From Rhizobium sullae (GTDB lineage: Bacteria; Pseudomonadota; Alphaproteobacteria; Rhizobiales; Rhizobiaceae), in assembly GCF_900169785.1 (NCBI RefSeq), contig NZ_FWER01000025.1:1-64000 (forward strand): a DNA stretch of 64,000 nt, given 5' to 3'. The notes below the pieces were generated by a model that saw only the letters and a program-made list of their open reading frames with translations, was not told the DNA's origin and did no database searches. Shown here piece after piece: positions 16,170 through 25,696 of this stretch (the stretch's first letter is position 1; every line of letters begins with the position of its first letter). The position numbers and the translations under genes are program-made.

Positions 16170-17201
16170 ATGGGGCAAATGGCACAGGATAGGGCGAGGA
16201 TCGTCACGCTGCTTGATGTGGCTGCAAAGGCGGGCGTCAGTAGCATGACGGTCTCAAAGGTAATGCGAGGCGTCGGCAACATTTCCGAGGAGACGCGGCA
16301 GAGGGTGAGGCGTGCCGCAGACGAGCTTGGCTATCTGCCGAACAACCTTGCGGGATCATTGAGTTCGCGCAAGAGCCGGATGGTAGCGGTGATCATCCCA
16401 TCGATCAGCGACATCGTTTTTTCCGAAGTGCTGAGCGGGGTAAACGCCATCCTCCGGCCAAGAGGGCTTCATACATTCATTGGGGAATCCCATTTCGATC
16501 CCGGCATCGAAGCAGACCTCATCCGGGAGATGCTGTCGTTCCGTCCGGCAGGGCTCTTGCTGAACGGCGGCATGGCGCGAAGCTCCGCTTCCGATAAATT
16601 GCTGGAAAGACGCAACTGCCCGGCGATTCAATTGTGGGATTGCGACAATGAAGATCTCGATTTCAGCGCTGGCCCTTCGCACGCCGAGGCGGGGCGCCTC
16701 GTTGCGGCGCATTTCCTCGAGCGCCGCCTTAGACGCATTGCCTATGTCGGAGCCGAATTGGAGAAGGATCTGTGCGCCCGCTGGCGCTACCTTGCCTTGC
16801 GGTCATCGCTTGCGAGCGCCAATATCGACGTGATCAGCATGGTTTGTGAAAACCGGCCGAGACAAGCCGAAACAGGACGCGCCCTGACGCAGCAACTGAT
16901 CCGCAAGCATCCCGAGATCCAGGCGATTCACTTCCTGAATGACGCGATGGCGCTTGGTGGCCTCTCCTATCTGCACGAAGCGGGAATAGCGGTCCCGGAG
17001 CAGATGTCGGTGGTGGGATTTAACGGCACGTCCATACCCAACACGGTGCGAACTAGGCTTACAACCATTGATGTGCCGAGGGCCGCGATCGGAGAAGCAG
17101 CGGCTCAGGCGCTCTTGAATATACTTGCAGACGTGCATCTGAACAGGTCGTGGCGGGCTGAGATACAGCTCATCCAGGGCAACACCACGACGAAACCATG
17201 A
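16170..17201 (+). CDS. LacI-family transcriptional regulator
   Basis: A 343-residue regulator with the helix-turn-helix VTLLDVAAKAGVSSMTVSKV near the N-terminus, a hinge (LSSRKSRMVAVIIPS) and a sugar-binding-protein-like effector domain. ATG 16170 or 16179 gives the usual start; upstream sequence in the same frame runs into the operators. It is divergent from the amino-acid-type importer and convergent with the CUT2 operon. It resembles the 11960 regulator in type, so the two may recognise related operators. The effector is unknown. Confidence 0.85.
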   Translation: MGQMAQDRARIVTLLDVAAKAGVSSMTVSKVMRGVGNISEETRQRVRRAADELGYLPNNLAGSLSSRKSRMVAVIIPSISDIVFSEVLSGVNAILRPRGLHTFIGESHFDPGIEADLIREMLSFRPAGLLLNGGMARSSASDKLLERRNCPAIQLWDCDNEDLDFSAGPSHAEAGRLVAAHFLERRLRRIAYVGAELEKDLCARWRYLALRSSLASANIDVISMVCENRPRQAETGRALTQQLIRKHPEIQAIHFLNDAMALGGLSYLHEAGIAVPEQMSVVGFNGTSIPNTVRTRLTTIDVPRAAIGEAAAQALLNILADVHLNRSWRAEIQLIQGNTTTKP

Positions 17202-17251
17202 TCGATCGCGTGCCCATCGCTTCTTTCGATATCGCTTGCGACACAACGTGC

Positions 17252-17279
17252 TAAAAAAATGGCACCATTCGCGGTGCCC
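17252..17279 (-). terminator. Rho-independent terminator of the CUT2 operon
   Basis: On the minus strand GGCACC (17278-17273) and GGTGCC (17266-17261) form a stem with a six-base loop, followed after one base by seven T residues (17259-17253). It begins about 20 bases after the stop codon of the CUT2 binding-protein gene. Confidence 0.8.
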
Positions 17280-17299
17280 AGTTTCCGGGAGGAAGGCCG

Positions 17300-18400
17300 T
17301 TACATCTTGCCCCAGAGCTTTTTATACTCGTCGCGGTAGCCGCTTTCCGGATCGAACGCGTTCTTGGGGCCGCCGTCGAATTCGACATTGTCGGCGGTGA
17401 CGACATGGAGCGGGGAAAGATAACCCGACCATTGTTCGCCGGCGAAGGCGCGGTTCAGCTCGTCGACGAGCTGCCAGCCCTGCAGGTTGAGCGGCTCGGC
17501 GACCGTAACCTTCTGGAATTGCCCGGCGCGGATGCGCTGGTAGGCCGATTCCGAGCCATCACCGGCCGCGACGTTGATCGGCGCGTCTGTGCCGCCCTTG
17601 CCGGCAGCTGCCAGTGACGGGCCCATGAAGTCGAAATAAAGATCGTTGATGGCGAGCGAATGGGTCCACTGGTCGCCGTATTTCTGCAGCAACGATGTCG
17701 TCAGCTGCGGCATGCGCTGGGAGGTTTCGGCAATGGGCGTGTCGACATATTCAAGAACCTTGCCGCCGAGTTTCTCAATCTCCTCTTTCATCCTGTCGGC
17801 CTTGGCGATGGCAATCGCATAGGTCGAATCGGTGAAAATCACGACGCCCGGCTTGCCTTTCGCATCGGCATAGGCCCAATCTGCAGCCGACTTGGAAACC
17901 TCCATGGCGTCGGTGCTGACGTTGGCGAAAAGGCCGGTTTTTTCGTCAGGACCGATCACCGGCCCTGCATGCCAGGCAACCAGCGGAATTCCTGCAGCCT
18001 TCGCCTGCTCAAGAGCCGGCGCCTGCTCGACGGCATCGAAGCCGTTGATGATAATCCCGGCGGGCTTCAGGGCCATGGCCTGGCCGAATGCTGCTGTGCG
18101 GCCGCCGATCGAGCCCGCACCGTCGAGAACCTTGACCTGCCAACCCATGGCGGCTGCGGCTTCCTCGACGCCGGTGGTAACACCCAAGATGCCGCCGTTC
18201 TTCAGATCGCCGGCGAGTACGACGATCGTCTTGCCTTCTTGTGCCTTAGGTCCTGTCTTCGGACCGTCCCAGGTGGTGACGCGGGTCGCATATTTGTCGA
18301 CCACGGCCTTGGCGTCGGACATGGCATCCGCCAGCGCCGGTCCCGCAAGTATCAAGGCCAATACGGTGACGGAACTCTGGATAAGCGTTCTGCGTTTCAT
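17300..18400 (-). CDS. CUT2-type sugar ABC transporter, periplasmic binding protein
   Basis: A 366-residue solute-binding protein of the ribose/autoinducer type. A signal peptide (KRRTLIQSSVTVLALILAG) precedes a long mature domain with a GGILGVTTGVEEAA segment and repeated NGFDAVEQAPAL-type ligand-site motifs. ATG 18400 is preceded by a GGAGGAA ribosome binding site. It is last in the operon ATPase, permease, binding protein, an order also seen in other CUT2 systems, and is followed by a strong terminator. The sugar is not deducible. Co-location with idn genes suggests a pentose, hexose or polyol. Confidence 0.88.
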   Translation of the reverse strand: MKRRTLIQSSVTVLALILAGPALADAMSDAKAVVDKYATRVTTWDGPKTGPKAQEGKTIVVLAGDLKNGGILGVTTGVEEAAAAMGWQVKVLDGAGSIGGRTAAFGQAMALKPAGIIINGFDAVEQAPALEQAKAAGIPLVAWHAGPVIGPDEKTGLFANVSTDAMEVSKSAADWAYADAKGKPGVVIFTDSTYAIAIAKADRMKEEIEKLGGKVLEYVDTPIAETSQRMPQLTTSLLQKYGDQWTHSLAINDLYFDFMGPSLAAAGKGGTDAPINVAAGDGSESAYQRIRAGQFQKVTVAEPLNLQGWQLVDELNRAFAGEQWSGYLSPLHVVTADNVEFDGGPKNAFDPESGYRDEYKKLWGKM

Positions 18401-18440
18401 GGTTCTTCCTCCCTTTGAAGATTGTGCGCGCCGGGCGCGA

Positions 18441-19505
18441 TCAGTTTTTCGATGGCTTTCCAGACACTGGACCTGGGACCGCGGCTTTTCCGACAGCACC
18501 CCGCTTCCTCTGCGCGTAACCGGCGATGCCGATGGCCACGAGCAGAGTGATGCCGTTGAAGAGTGGTTCAACGAAGAACGAGCCACCGATTTGCTGGATG
18601 CCGGAAATGCCGACAGCAAGAATGATGACACCGGTCATGGTGCCCCAGACATTGACCCGTCCAGGCTTGATGGTGGTGGAGCCGAGAAAGGCGCCGACGA
18701 GCGCCGGCAGCAGGTATTCGAGGCCAACACTGGCCTGGCCGATACGCAGCTTCGAGGCGAGCAGGACGCCTGCAAGCGCGGCAAGCGTGCCCGACGAGAC
18801 AAAAGCGCCGATGACAAAACGGCGGACCGGAATGCCGTTCAGCGCCGCCGCTTTCGGATTGGCACCGATCGCATAGACGTAGCGGCCAATCGGCAGATAT
18901 TCGAGAACGAGCCAGAGCACGAGGGCAAGCAGCAGCACATAAAAGCCGGTGATCGGCAGGCCGAACACCATCGTACCGTTCAGTGAATAAAAGCCCTCCG
19001 GCAAGACTCCGACGACCTGGCGTCCGCCGGTGTGCCAAAGTGCTAGCGCGTAGAGAACCGTACCGGTGCCGAGCGTTGCGATGAACGAGTCGATGCGCGC
19101 GACCTCCACCAGAAGACCGTTGAGGAAGCCGGTGACTGCGCCGAGCGCAAGCACGATGACAACTGCAATCGGCCACGGCACGCCGAACACGGTCTGCAGG
19201 CTGATCGCAAGAATGTGCCAGAGCACGATGCCGTAGCCAACAGTGAGATCGATGCGGCCCGCAGCCATCGGGATCATTGCTGCCAGCGACAGGAGGGCGA
19301 TGATCGCCTTGTCGGAAACGATCGAGCGAAGATTGAGGACCGTCGGAAAGGTCTGCGGCAGGAGAAGCGAAAACAGCACGATAAGCAGCAAAGTAAGGAT
19401 GACCAGCCCGTAAACCGGCAGGAACCGCAGCAGTTTCTGCATGAAGCTGAGGCCTGCCAGCTCGGCTCGGGTCGGCTCAAGGGCGGTGGATTCGATCGAC
19501 TGCAT
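18441..19505 (-). CDS. CUT2-type sugar ABC transporter permease (RbsC-like)
   Basis: A 354-residue membrane protein with about nine hydrophobic segments. The characteristic GRIDLTVGYG region near residue 80 and the GTLAALAGVLLASKLRIGQ segment match the RbsC/AraH family. A GGGAGAAAG ribosome binding site supports ATG 19505; a TTG at 19526 is less likely. It lies 17 bases after the ATPase gene and 40 bases before the binding-protein gene. It probably works as a homodimer. Confidence 0.9.
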   Translation of the reverse strand: MQSIESTALEPTRAELAGLSFMQKLLRFLPVYGLVILTLLLIVLFSLLLPQTFPTVLNLRSIVSDKAIIALLSLAAMIPMAAGRIDLTVGYGIVLWHILAISLQTVFGVPWPIAVVIVLALGAVTGFLNGLLVEVARIDSFIATLGTGTVLYALALWHTGGRQVVGVLPEGFYSLNGTMVFGLPITGFYVLLLALVLWLVLEYLPIGRYVYAIGANPKAAALNGIPVRRFVIGAFVSSGTLAALAGVLLASKLRIGQASVGLEYLLPALVGAFLGSTTIKPGRVNVWGTMTGVIILAVGISGIQQIGGSFFVEPLFNGITLLVAIGIAGYAQRKRGAVGKAAVPGPVSGKPSKN

Positions 19506-19522
19506 TATCTTTCTCCCGGAAC

Positions 19523-21019
19523 TCAAGCGGCTTCTGAAGCCGACGCGGCAGCGATCACCGCCGATGTGGTTAAATCCGCACCTTGCAATTCACGCACAAT
19601 CCGTCCGCGCGAAAACACCAGGGCACGATGGCAGATATGTGCAATTTCCTCGAAATCCGTCGACACGACGACGACCGCGAGACCTGCCTCCAGCGCACGG
19701 GCGATCAACCGATAGATGTCGGCCTTGGCACCGACATCGACGCCTGCGGTCGGATCCTCGGCGATCAGAAGCTTGCGGTCGGTTGCAAGCCAGCGGCCGA
19801 CCACCACTTTCTGCTGGTTGCCCCCCGACAGCGCTTCGATCGGCAGGCTCTGGTCATTCGGCCGCAACCCGACACTCTCCCCGATCGCGCGCGCCAGGGA
19901 AGCTTCCTTAAACGGCGAGAGGAAAGAGAAGGGCCTGCGTCCGGAGGCTGCAGGATTGATGAAGGTGTTTTCTCGAAGCGACAGCGACATGGCGATGGAT
20001 TCTTCGGTGCGGTCGCGCGCGATCAGCCCTATGCCGGACTTCATTGCCGCGACCGGGCTCGACAGGTCCGGTACCGCCCCACCGATATTTACTGCGCCGG
20101 AAAAAGCTTCGCAGCCAAAGAGTGCCCGGCCGATCAGTTCTTGACCGGCGCCGCGCAAACCAACCAACCCAAGCAGCTCTCCTTTTCGGATGTCGAAGGA
20201 AACAGGTCCGGCGCTGCGGCAGGCAAGGTCCCGAACACTGACGATCGTCTCGCCCGGGTTGCCAGCTGCTTTGGCGAAAAATTGGTCCGCCTTTCGGCCG
20301 ACGATCATTTCAATCAATTCGTCCGGCGTCGTCTGTGCCACCGGCTTCTCGCCGACCAGGCGACCGTCGCGCAAGACCGCAACCCGATCGGCGATGCGGA
20401 AAATCTCATCGAGCCGATGCGACACGTAGATCATCGCGACCCCTCTCGCTTTCAGCGGACGGATGGCGTTGAAGAGGCGTTCCACCTCATCGGCTGGAAG
20501 GCTGGCGGTCGGCTCGTCGAGAACAAGCACGTCCGCTTCTACGGCGAGCGCGCGGGCGATCGCCACAAGCGATTTTTCGGTGCGGGTGAGGTCCTGGACA
20601 CGCGTCGACGGCTCAAAATCGCAGCCGACGAGGTTCAACGCCTCCCGGGCCCGCTCCTCCGTCCGCCTCCAGTCGATCAGGCGCGAACGCATGGAGAAAC
20701 CCTGCGCCAATCCGACATTTTCGCCGACCGTCATCCATTCGATCAAGCCAAGGTCCTGGTGGATAAAGGCAACCGGCTGACGTTCGTTTGGCTTTGGCGG
20801 CCGATGGACATAAGGCTCACCACGGAACTGAATATCGCCGCCGTCCGGCTTATAGATGCCGGCCAAGGTCTTGATGAGCGTCGATTTGCCTGCGCCGTTT
20901 TCTCCGAGAAGCGCGAGGATCTCGCCTCGGTGCAGATTCAGGGATACCTGAGACAATGCCCGGGTGCCGCCGAACTCCTTGGTGATGGAGCGAAACTCCA
21001 GCAGCTTTTCGCTAGTCAT
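19523..21019 (-). CDS. CUT2-type sugar ABC transporter, duplicated ATP-binding protein
   Basis: A 498-residue protein with two fused ABC domains (RbsA/MglA type). The first has Walker A GENGAGKST, signature LTRTEKSLVAIARAL and Walker B LVLDEPTASL. The second has a degenerate P-loop (GLRGAGQELIG) and signature LSGGNQQKVVVGRWL, the usual asymmetry for CUT2. ATG 21019 is the first gene start after the operator at 21062-21075. It heads the leftward CUT2 operon and is divergent from the CUT1 operon. Confidence 0.92.
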   Translation of the reverse strand: MTSEKLLEFRSITKEFGGTRALSQVSLNLHRGEILALLGENGAGKSTLIKTLAGIYKPDGGDIQFRGEPYVHRPPKPNERQPVAFIHQDLGLIEWMTVGENVGLAQGFSMRSRLIDWRRTEERAREALNLVGCDFEPSTRVQDLTRTEKSLVAIARALAVEADVLVLDEPTASLPADEVERLFNAIRPLKARGVAMIYVSHRLDEIFRIADRVAVLRDGRLVGEKPVAQTTPDELIEMIVGRKADQFFAKAAGNPGETIVSVRDLACRSAGPVSFDIRKGELLGLVGLRGAGQELIGRALFGCEAFSGAVNIGGAVPDLSSPVAAMKSGIGLIARDRTEESIAMSLSLRENTFINPAASGRRPFSFLSPFKEASLARAIGESVGLRPNDQSLPIEALSGGNQQKVVVGRWLATDRKLLIAEDPTAGVDVGAKADIYRLIARALEAGLAVVVVSTDFEEIAHICHRALVFSRGRIVRELQGADLTTSAVIAAASASEAA

Positions 21020-21061
21020 CGGCGCTCCTCCCAAAGCCCAGTGAACCTGCAAGCCATGGTA

Positions 21062-21085
21062 TGTTATCGATAACAATCCTGTCAA
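21062..21085. promoter_or_regulatory. LacI-type operator between divergent CUT2 and CUT1 operons
   Basis: TGTTATCGATAACA at 21062-21075 is a perfect palindrome identical to those at 9345-9358 and 16118-16131. On the minus strand a consensus TTGACA (21085-21080) lies four bases from it, the same arrangement as at the idn promoter. The site would control the CUT2 operon directly. Control of the CUT1 operon starting at 21299 is possible but the distance is larger. Confidence 0.7.
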
Positions 21086-21298
21086 CAGGAATTAAGAAGC
21101 CGGTTGGTTGCGATCAAGGCATCGCAATGGCTTGTGGCCTCGACACCGAACAAAACAAACGGAATTGCAAAGTTCGTCATCCAAGTTTCACGGAAACTAG
21201 CGCTGACTGTCACATTGGGCTGCTAGCTGAAGCAGCGAACGAGCCGTGGCAATCCAAGGGCCAGCGGGTCATCGTTACACTTCCAAGGAGCACTTGCG

Positions 21299-22642
21299 AT
21301 GAGACTCACTGTTCTTCAATCAGCTCTGGCGTCTCTCCTGGCCGCCACCGCATTTGGTGCTGGTCCGGCCTATGCCGAGAAGACCAAGTTCGAATTCTGG
21401 TACGGCCTGTCCGGCGATCTCGGCGAGCGCGTACAGGACGCCTGCAAAAAGTTCAACGACATGCAGGCGGACTACGAAATCATCTGCACCTCGCAGAACG
21501 GCTACGACACGACGCTTCAGAACACGATTGCCGCCTATCGCGCCAAGAAGCAGCCGGCGATCACCCAGATCTACGATGCGGGCACGCTCGACATGATGCT
21601 TTCCGGAGCCTTCGTGCCGGCCAAGAAACTGATGGCCGACAACGGTTATACGATCGACTGGACCAACTATTTCAGCGGCATCGCCAATTACTACGCGACG
21701 GCTGCAGGGGAATTAAACTCCTTCCCGTTCAACTCTTCGACCGCCATGTTCTATTACAATGTCGACGCCTTCCAGAAGGCCGGCATCGACTTCAAGCCGG
21801 AAACCTGGGAACAGGTCGAGGACGCCGCCCGCAAGCTGAAGGCGGCGGGTTTCGAATGCCCGCTCGGCTTTAACTTCGATACATGGCAGATGATGGAGCA
21901 ATTTTCCGCCATCCACAATCAGCCGCTCGCAACCAAGGGCAACGGCTACCAGGGTCTGGACGCCGAACTCGTCTTCAACAAGACCAAGTTCGTCGACCAT
22001 GTGGCGTTCTTCAAGAAAATGGCCGACGAGAAGCTGTTCGTCGTCAAAACGAAGCAGCTCGGCATGGACATCGTCCCCGCGTTCACCTCCCAGACGTGCC
22101 AGATGATCCAGACCTCGATCGCTGACCACGGTACGATCGGCAAGACGCTGCCGGAAGGCGTCAAGTGGGAAGTCGCCATGCTACCGGTCTGGAAAGGCAC
22201 GCAGCGGCAGAACTCGCTGGTCGGCGGTGCCTCGCTATGGGTCATGGCCGGTCGTCCGGAAGCCGAATACAAGGGCGCAGCCGCTTTCCTGAACTTCCTC
22301 GCCACGCCGGAAATGGCCCAATGGTGGTCGACGGTTACTGGCTATATCCCTGTCACCAAGACCGGCTTTGAGGGCATGAAGGCAAACGGTTTCTACGACA
22401 AGGCTCCCTACAAGGGCCGCGAGCTCGCAATCGCCAGCCTGACCTACACGCCGACCTCGGAGAACACGCGCGGCATCCGCCTCGGTGGTTTCACCCAGAT
22501 CCGCAAGGAGGCCTCTACGGCGCTGGAAGCGATTTTCATGCAGAACGCCGACGTGCAGGCTGAACTCGACCAAGCCGCCGAGCGGGGCAACGCCGTGCTG
22601 CGTCGCTTTGAAAAAACCTATGCCGGCCAGAAGCTGAACTGA
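21299..22642 (+). CDS. CUT1-type ABC transporter, periplasmic binding protein (UgpB-like)
   Basis: A 447-residue family 1 binding protein with a signal peptide cut after GPAYA. It has a KFEFWYGLSGDLGE start to the mature domain, SSTAMFYYNVDAFQKAGID in the middle and the NSLVGGASLWVMAG segment. The layout resembles glycerol-3-phosphate binding protein UgpB, but in this setting a sugar or glycerol-linked compound is as likely. AAGGAG precedes ATG 21299. It heads a rightward operon: binding protein, two permeases, ATPase, TIM-barrel isomerase. Confidence 0.87.
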   Translation: MRLTVLQSALASLLAATAFGAGPAYAEKTKFEFWYGLSGDLGERVQDACKKFNDMQADYEIICTSQNGYDTTLQNTIAAYRAKKQPAITQIYDAGTLDMMLSGAFVPAKKLMADNGYTIDWTNYFSGIANYYATAAGELNSFPFNSSTAMFYYNVDAFQKAGIDFKPETWEQVEDAARKLKAAGFECPLGFNFDTWQMMEQFSAIHNQPLATKGNGYQGLDAELVFNKTKFVDHVAFFKKMADEKLFVVKTKQLGMDIVPAFTSQTCQMIQTSIADHGTIGKTLPEGVKWEVAMLPVWKGTQRQNSLVGGASLWVMAGRPEAEYKGAAAFLNFLATPEMAQWWSTVTGYIPVTKTGFEGMKANGFYDKAPYKGRELAIASLTYTPTSENTRGIRLGGFTQIRKEASTALEAIFMQNADVQAELDQAAERGNAVLRRFEKTYAGQKLN

Positions 22643-22658
22643 GTTTCGCAAGCAGTAA

Positions 22659-22687
22659 GAGCCTGCCAGCCGGGTGCAGGCAGGCTC
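22659..22687 (+). promoter_or_regulatory. Intercistronic hairpin after the CUT1 binding-protein gene
   Basis: GAGCCTGCC (22659-22667) pairs with GGCAGGCTC (22679-22687) around an 11-base loop, in the gap between the binding-protein and first permease genes. It has no T run, so mRNA protection or partial attenuation is more likely than full termination. Confidence 0.6.
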
Positions 22688-22719
22688 TCGTCCCCAAAAT
22701 ATATTGGTTTGATTGATCC

Positions 22720-23610
22720 ATGGAAAAGCGGGCCGTTTTCAAAAGCTGGTGGCTGCCAATCCTTTTCGCCCTGCCGCAGATTCTTCTGATCCTTCTTTTC
22801 TTCTATTGGCCGGCACTCGCGGTGATGAAGTGGGCTTTCACGCTGGAGCCCCCCTTTGGCGGGGCAGCGGAATTTGTCGGGCTGACGAATTTCGACGAGG
22901 TGTTTTCCGATCCCTTCTATTGGAATTCTGTCGCCGTCAGCCTCGTTTTCGCACTTTGCGGGACTTGCTTCACCATCCTGGTCGGTCTCATTCTGGCAAT
23001 TGCAGTGGATCGGCGGCTCCCCGGTTCGGGACTATTCCGTTTCCTCTATATCCTTCCCTACGCAATCGCCGGACCGGCCGCCGGCATGGCCTTCCGGTTC
23101 ATTCTTTCGCCCGAACGCGGGCTGATGGCCTCGGTCAACGCCGCATTCCCCGATTTCTGGAACCCGGCAAAATACGGCAGCCACGCGCTCATCCTCGTCA
23201 TCGTCATCTTTGCTTGGAAATGGGCCGGTTACACCTTCATCTTCCTGTTGGCCGGCCTGCAATCCGTGCCACGCTCTCTGACGGAAGCCGCTGCCATGGA
23301 CGGCGCCGGACCGATCCGACGTGCGATCGATATCCAGGTTCCGCTGCTGGCGCCGACACTGTTCTTTCTACTCGTCATCATGATGACGGAGGGGTTCGTC
23401 GGTTCGGACACCTTCGGCATCGTGCACAGCACGACAAGTGGCGGACCCAATCACGGCACGGAGGTCATGGTGTTTCGCATCGTCGATGAGGCTTTCAAGG
23501 GGCTCAATTACTCTGGCGCCTCGGCGCAGAGCATCGTCCTGATCGGCCTGATCATGGTCTTCACATTCATCCAGTTTCGCTTCATCGAGAAGCGCGTGCA
23601 CTACAAGTGA
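22720..23610 (+). CDS. CUT1-type ABC transporter permease (UgpA-like)
   Basis: A 296-residue inner-membrane protein with six predicted membrane spans. Its EAA loop (LTEAAAMDGAGPIRRAI, near residue 190) is the ATPase contact. The length and the N-terminal FALPQILLILLFFYWPA segment match UgpA. It would pair with the next gene product as a heterodimeric channel. Confidence 0.9.
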   Translation: MEKRAVFKSWWLPILFALPQILLILLFFYWPALAVMKWAFTLEPPFGGAAEFVGLTNFDEVFSDPFYWNSVAVSLVFALCGTCFTILVGLILAIAVDRRLPGSGLFRFLYILPYAIAGPAAGMAFRFILSPERGLMASVNAAFPDFWNPAKYGSHALILVIVIFAWKWAGYTFIFLLAGLQSVPRSLTEAAAMDGAGPIRRAIDIQVPLLAPTLFFLLVIMMTEGFVGSDTFGIVHSTTSGGPNHGTEVMVFRIVDEAFKGLNYSGASAQSIVLIGLIMVFTFIQFRFIEKRVHYK

Positions 23611-23617
23611 GCCCATC

Positions 23618-24505
23618 ATGATCCAGCGCACCCCGATCGCCGATGCACTGACCTACGTGTTGATGGTCTTCGGCTTCATCCTGTTGATCGGCCCGTTCCT
23701 CGTCATTCTGGCCGGTGCCAGTCAAACGCTGCAACAGATCAACAGCGTGCCGTTCCACTTCCTGCCGCAAGACCGCTTCCTTGAAAATGCCTCTGCTGCC
23801 TGGTCGCGCGCCAATCTCGGCTCGGCCATGATCAACAGCCTGATCATGGCCTGCCTCGTCACCGTCGGCAAAGTGGCCCTTTCGGCCTGCACAGCCTTTG
23901 CCATCGTGTTCTTTCGCACGCCGCTCAAGCACTTCTTCTTCTGGATCGTGTTCATCACGCTGATGCTGCCGCTCGAAGTTCGCGTGGTCCCGACCTATGC
24001 CGTGGCTGCCGACCTTTTCCAGCCGTTTCGATTGCTGATTTCGGCCCTGACAGGCATTGAGGTCTCGGTCGAATGGAACCTGCTTAATTCCTACGCCGGT
24101 CTCACCCTGCCGCTGATTGCCACCGCAACAGGCACATTTCTCTACCGGCAATTCTTCATGACGCTGCCGGACGAACTTGCCGAAGCCGCCCGCATGGACG
24201 GTTCCGGACCCGTGCGCTTTTTCGTCGACATGCTGGTACCCCTTTCGCGCACCAACATGCTGGCGCTCACCACGATCATGTTCGTTTACGGCTGGAACCA
24301 GTATCTGTGGCCGCTGCTGATGATCACGGACCCGGCCTACAAGACGACAATGATGTCGCTGAGCGCGCTGCTCCCTTCGGAAAACGGCCTGCCCGACTGG
24401 AATGTCACGCTTGCAGGGTCGCTCATCATCATGGCGCCGCCGCTCATCGTCGTTGCGGTGCTGCAACGCTGGTTCGTCCGTGGCCTGGTCGCAACCGAAA
24501 AGTGA
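23618..24505 (+). CDS. CUT1-type ABC transporter permease (UgpE-like)
   Basis: A 295-residue membrane protein with six predicted spans and the EAA loop LAEAARMDGSGPVRFFVDML near residue 190. It starts seven bases after the UgpA-like gene. The TYAVAADLFQPF and GWNQYLWPLLM segments are typical of UgpE. Confidence 0.9.
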   Translation: MIQRTPIADALTYVLMVFGFILLIGPFLVILAGASQTLQQINSVPFHFLPQDRFLENASAAWSRANLGSAMINSLIMACLVTVGKVALSACTAFAIVFFRTPLKHFFFWIVFITLMLPLEVRVVPTYAVAADLFQPFRLLISALTGIEVSVEWNLLNSYAGLTLPLIATATGTFLYRQFFMTLPDELAEAARMDGSGPVRFFVDMLVPLSRTNMLALTTIMFVYGWNQYLWPLLMITDPAYKTTMMSLSALLPSENGLPDWNVTLAGSLIIMAPPLIVVAVLQRWFVRGLVATEK

Positions 24506-24535
24506 TCCGGCGATTTAAAGAAACGAGGTTCAAAC

Positions 24536-25666
24536 ATGGCTGACATCGATATCCGCGCCGTGCGCAAGTCCTACGGCAAGACCCAGACGCTGCATGGCAT
24601 CGACCTCTCTTTTGCCTCAGGCGAGTTTGTCGTCATTCTTGGCCCCTCCGGCTGCGGTAAGTCCACGCTTCTGCGCATGATCGCCGGACTCGAGGAAATT
24701 AGCGCCGGCGAGATCGCAATCAGCGGTCGCGTCGTCAATAGGCTCGAGCCGCGTGAGCGCGGCTGCGCCATGGTGTTCCAGAACTATGCGCTCTATCCGC
24801 ATATGACAGTTGCCCAAAATATCGGCTATGCGCTGAAGGTTGCCGGTGTGTCAAAGTCAGAGCGCGAAACGCGCGTCGAGGAGACGGCAAAGATCGTCGG
24901 CCTTTCCGAATATCTTGCGCGCAAACCAGCAGCATTGTCCGGCGGCCAGCGTCAGCGCGTCGCGATGGCGCGCGCCATCATCCGTGAGCCGCAGGTGTTT
25001 CTGTTCGACGAGCCGCTGTCGAACCTCGACGCGAAGCTGCGGGTCACCATGCGGGCGGAAATCCGCAAGCTGCACCAGCGCCTTTCGGCAACGTCCATCT
25101 TCGTCACCCATGATCAGATCGAGGCGATGACGCTTGCCGACAAGCTGGTAGTCATGAACAAGGGGCATGTCGAGCAGGTCGGTCAGCCGCTCGACATCTA
25201 TCATCGGCCAGCAAGCACATTTGTCGCATCCTTCATCGGCGCCCCCGCGATGAACCTCTTCAATACGCGCGTCGAAGTCGAGGCGGCCTCGGTGCGTTTC
25301 GGCGGCGCGCAGGTGCCCGTCGACCCTGTTCTGGCGGCCAGCTTGCGGGGCAGAGATGTCACGATCGGCATCCGGCCGGAGCAATGCACCGTTTCGGCGG
25401 ACGGCCGCGGCGTCCCGGCGACGATAGATTTCATCGAGGAACTCGGCTCTGGCCGCGTCGTCCATGCTGAGATCGATGGCGTACCTTTTGCAGCAGTCAT
25501 CGGCGAGCACATGAGCGTGCATCCCGGCGATCGAGTAGGTTTGGAATTGCCGCCCTCCCAACTGCATGTCTTCGACCGCGATAGCGGTCGCCGGATAGAC
25601 ATCAAGATCAATTCGAGCTTCCCGCAACAAGTGGCCGGCGTTTCGCAGCTGGCGATTGTTCACTGA
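24536..25666 (+). CDS. CUT1-type ABC transporter, ATP-binding protein (UgpC/MalK-like)
   Basis: A 376-residue ATPase. The N-terminal ABC domain has Walker [10 protein letters not shown], signature [15 protein letters not shown] and Walker [16 protein letters not shown]. The C-terminal TOBE/MalK-type domain (from about residue 240, with GIRPEQCTV) is a regulatory or subunit-contact module. It is preceded by an AAACGAGG ribosome binding site and follows the second permease by 30 bases. Such ATPases can sometimes serve several CUT1 importers. Confidence 0.92.
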   Translation: MADIDIRAVRKSYGKTQTLHGIDLSFASGEFVVILGPSGCGKSTLLRMIAGLEEISAGEIAISGRVVNRLEPRERGCAMVFQNYALYPHMTVAQNIGYALKVAGVSKSERETRVEETAKIVGLSEYLARKPAALSGGQRQRVAMARAIIREPQVFLFDEPLSNLDAKLRVTMRAEIRKLHQRLSATSIFVTHDQIEAMTLADKLVVMNKGHVEQVGQPLDIYHRPASTFVASFIGAPAMNLFNTRVEVEAASVRFGGAQVPVDPVLAASLRGRDVTIGIRPEQCTVSADGRGVPATIDFIEELGSGRVVHAEIDGVPFAAVIGEHMSVHPGDRVGLELPPSQLHVFDRDSGRRIDIKINSSFPQQVAGVSQLAIVH

Positions 25667-25696
25667 TTTTCTGAATTCCCTCCAGGAGAAACCCGC

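Noticed and set aside
19583-21073. 496-codon open frame on the plus strand
   Set aside because: Antisense to the CUT2 ATPase gene, and it crosses the operator region.
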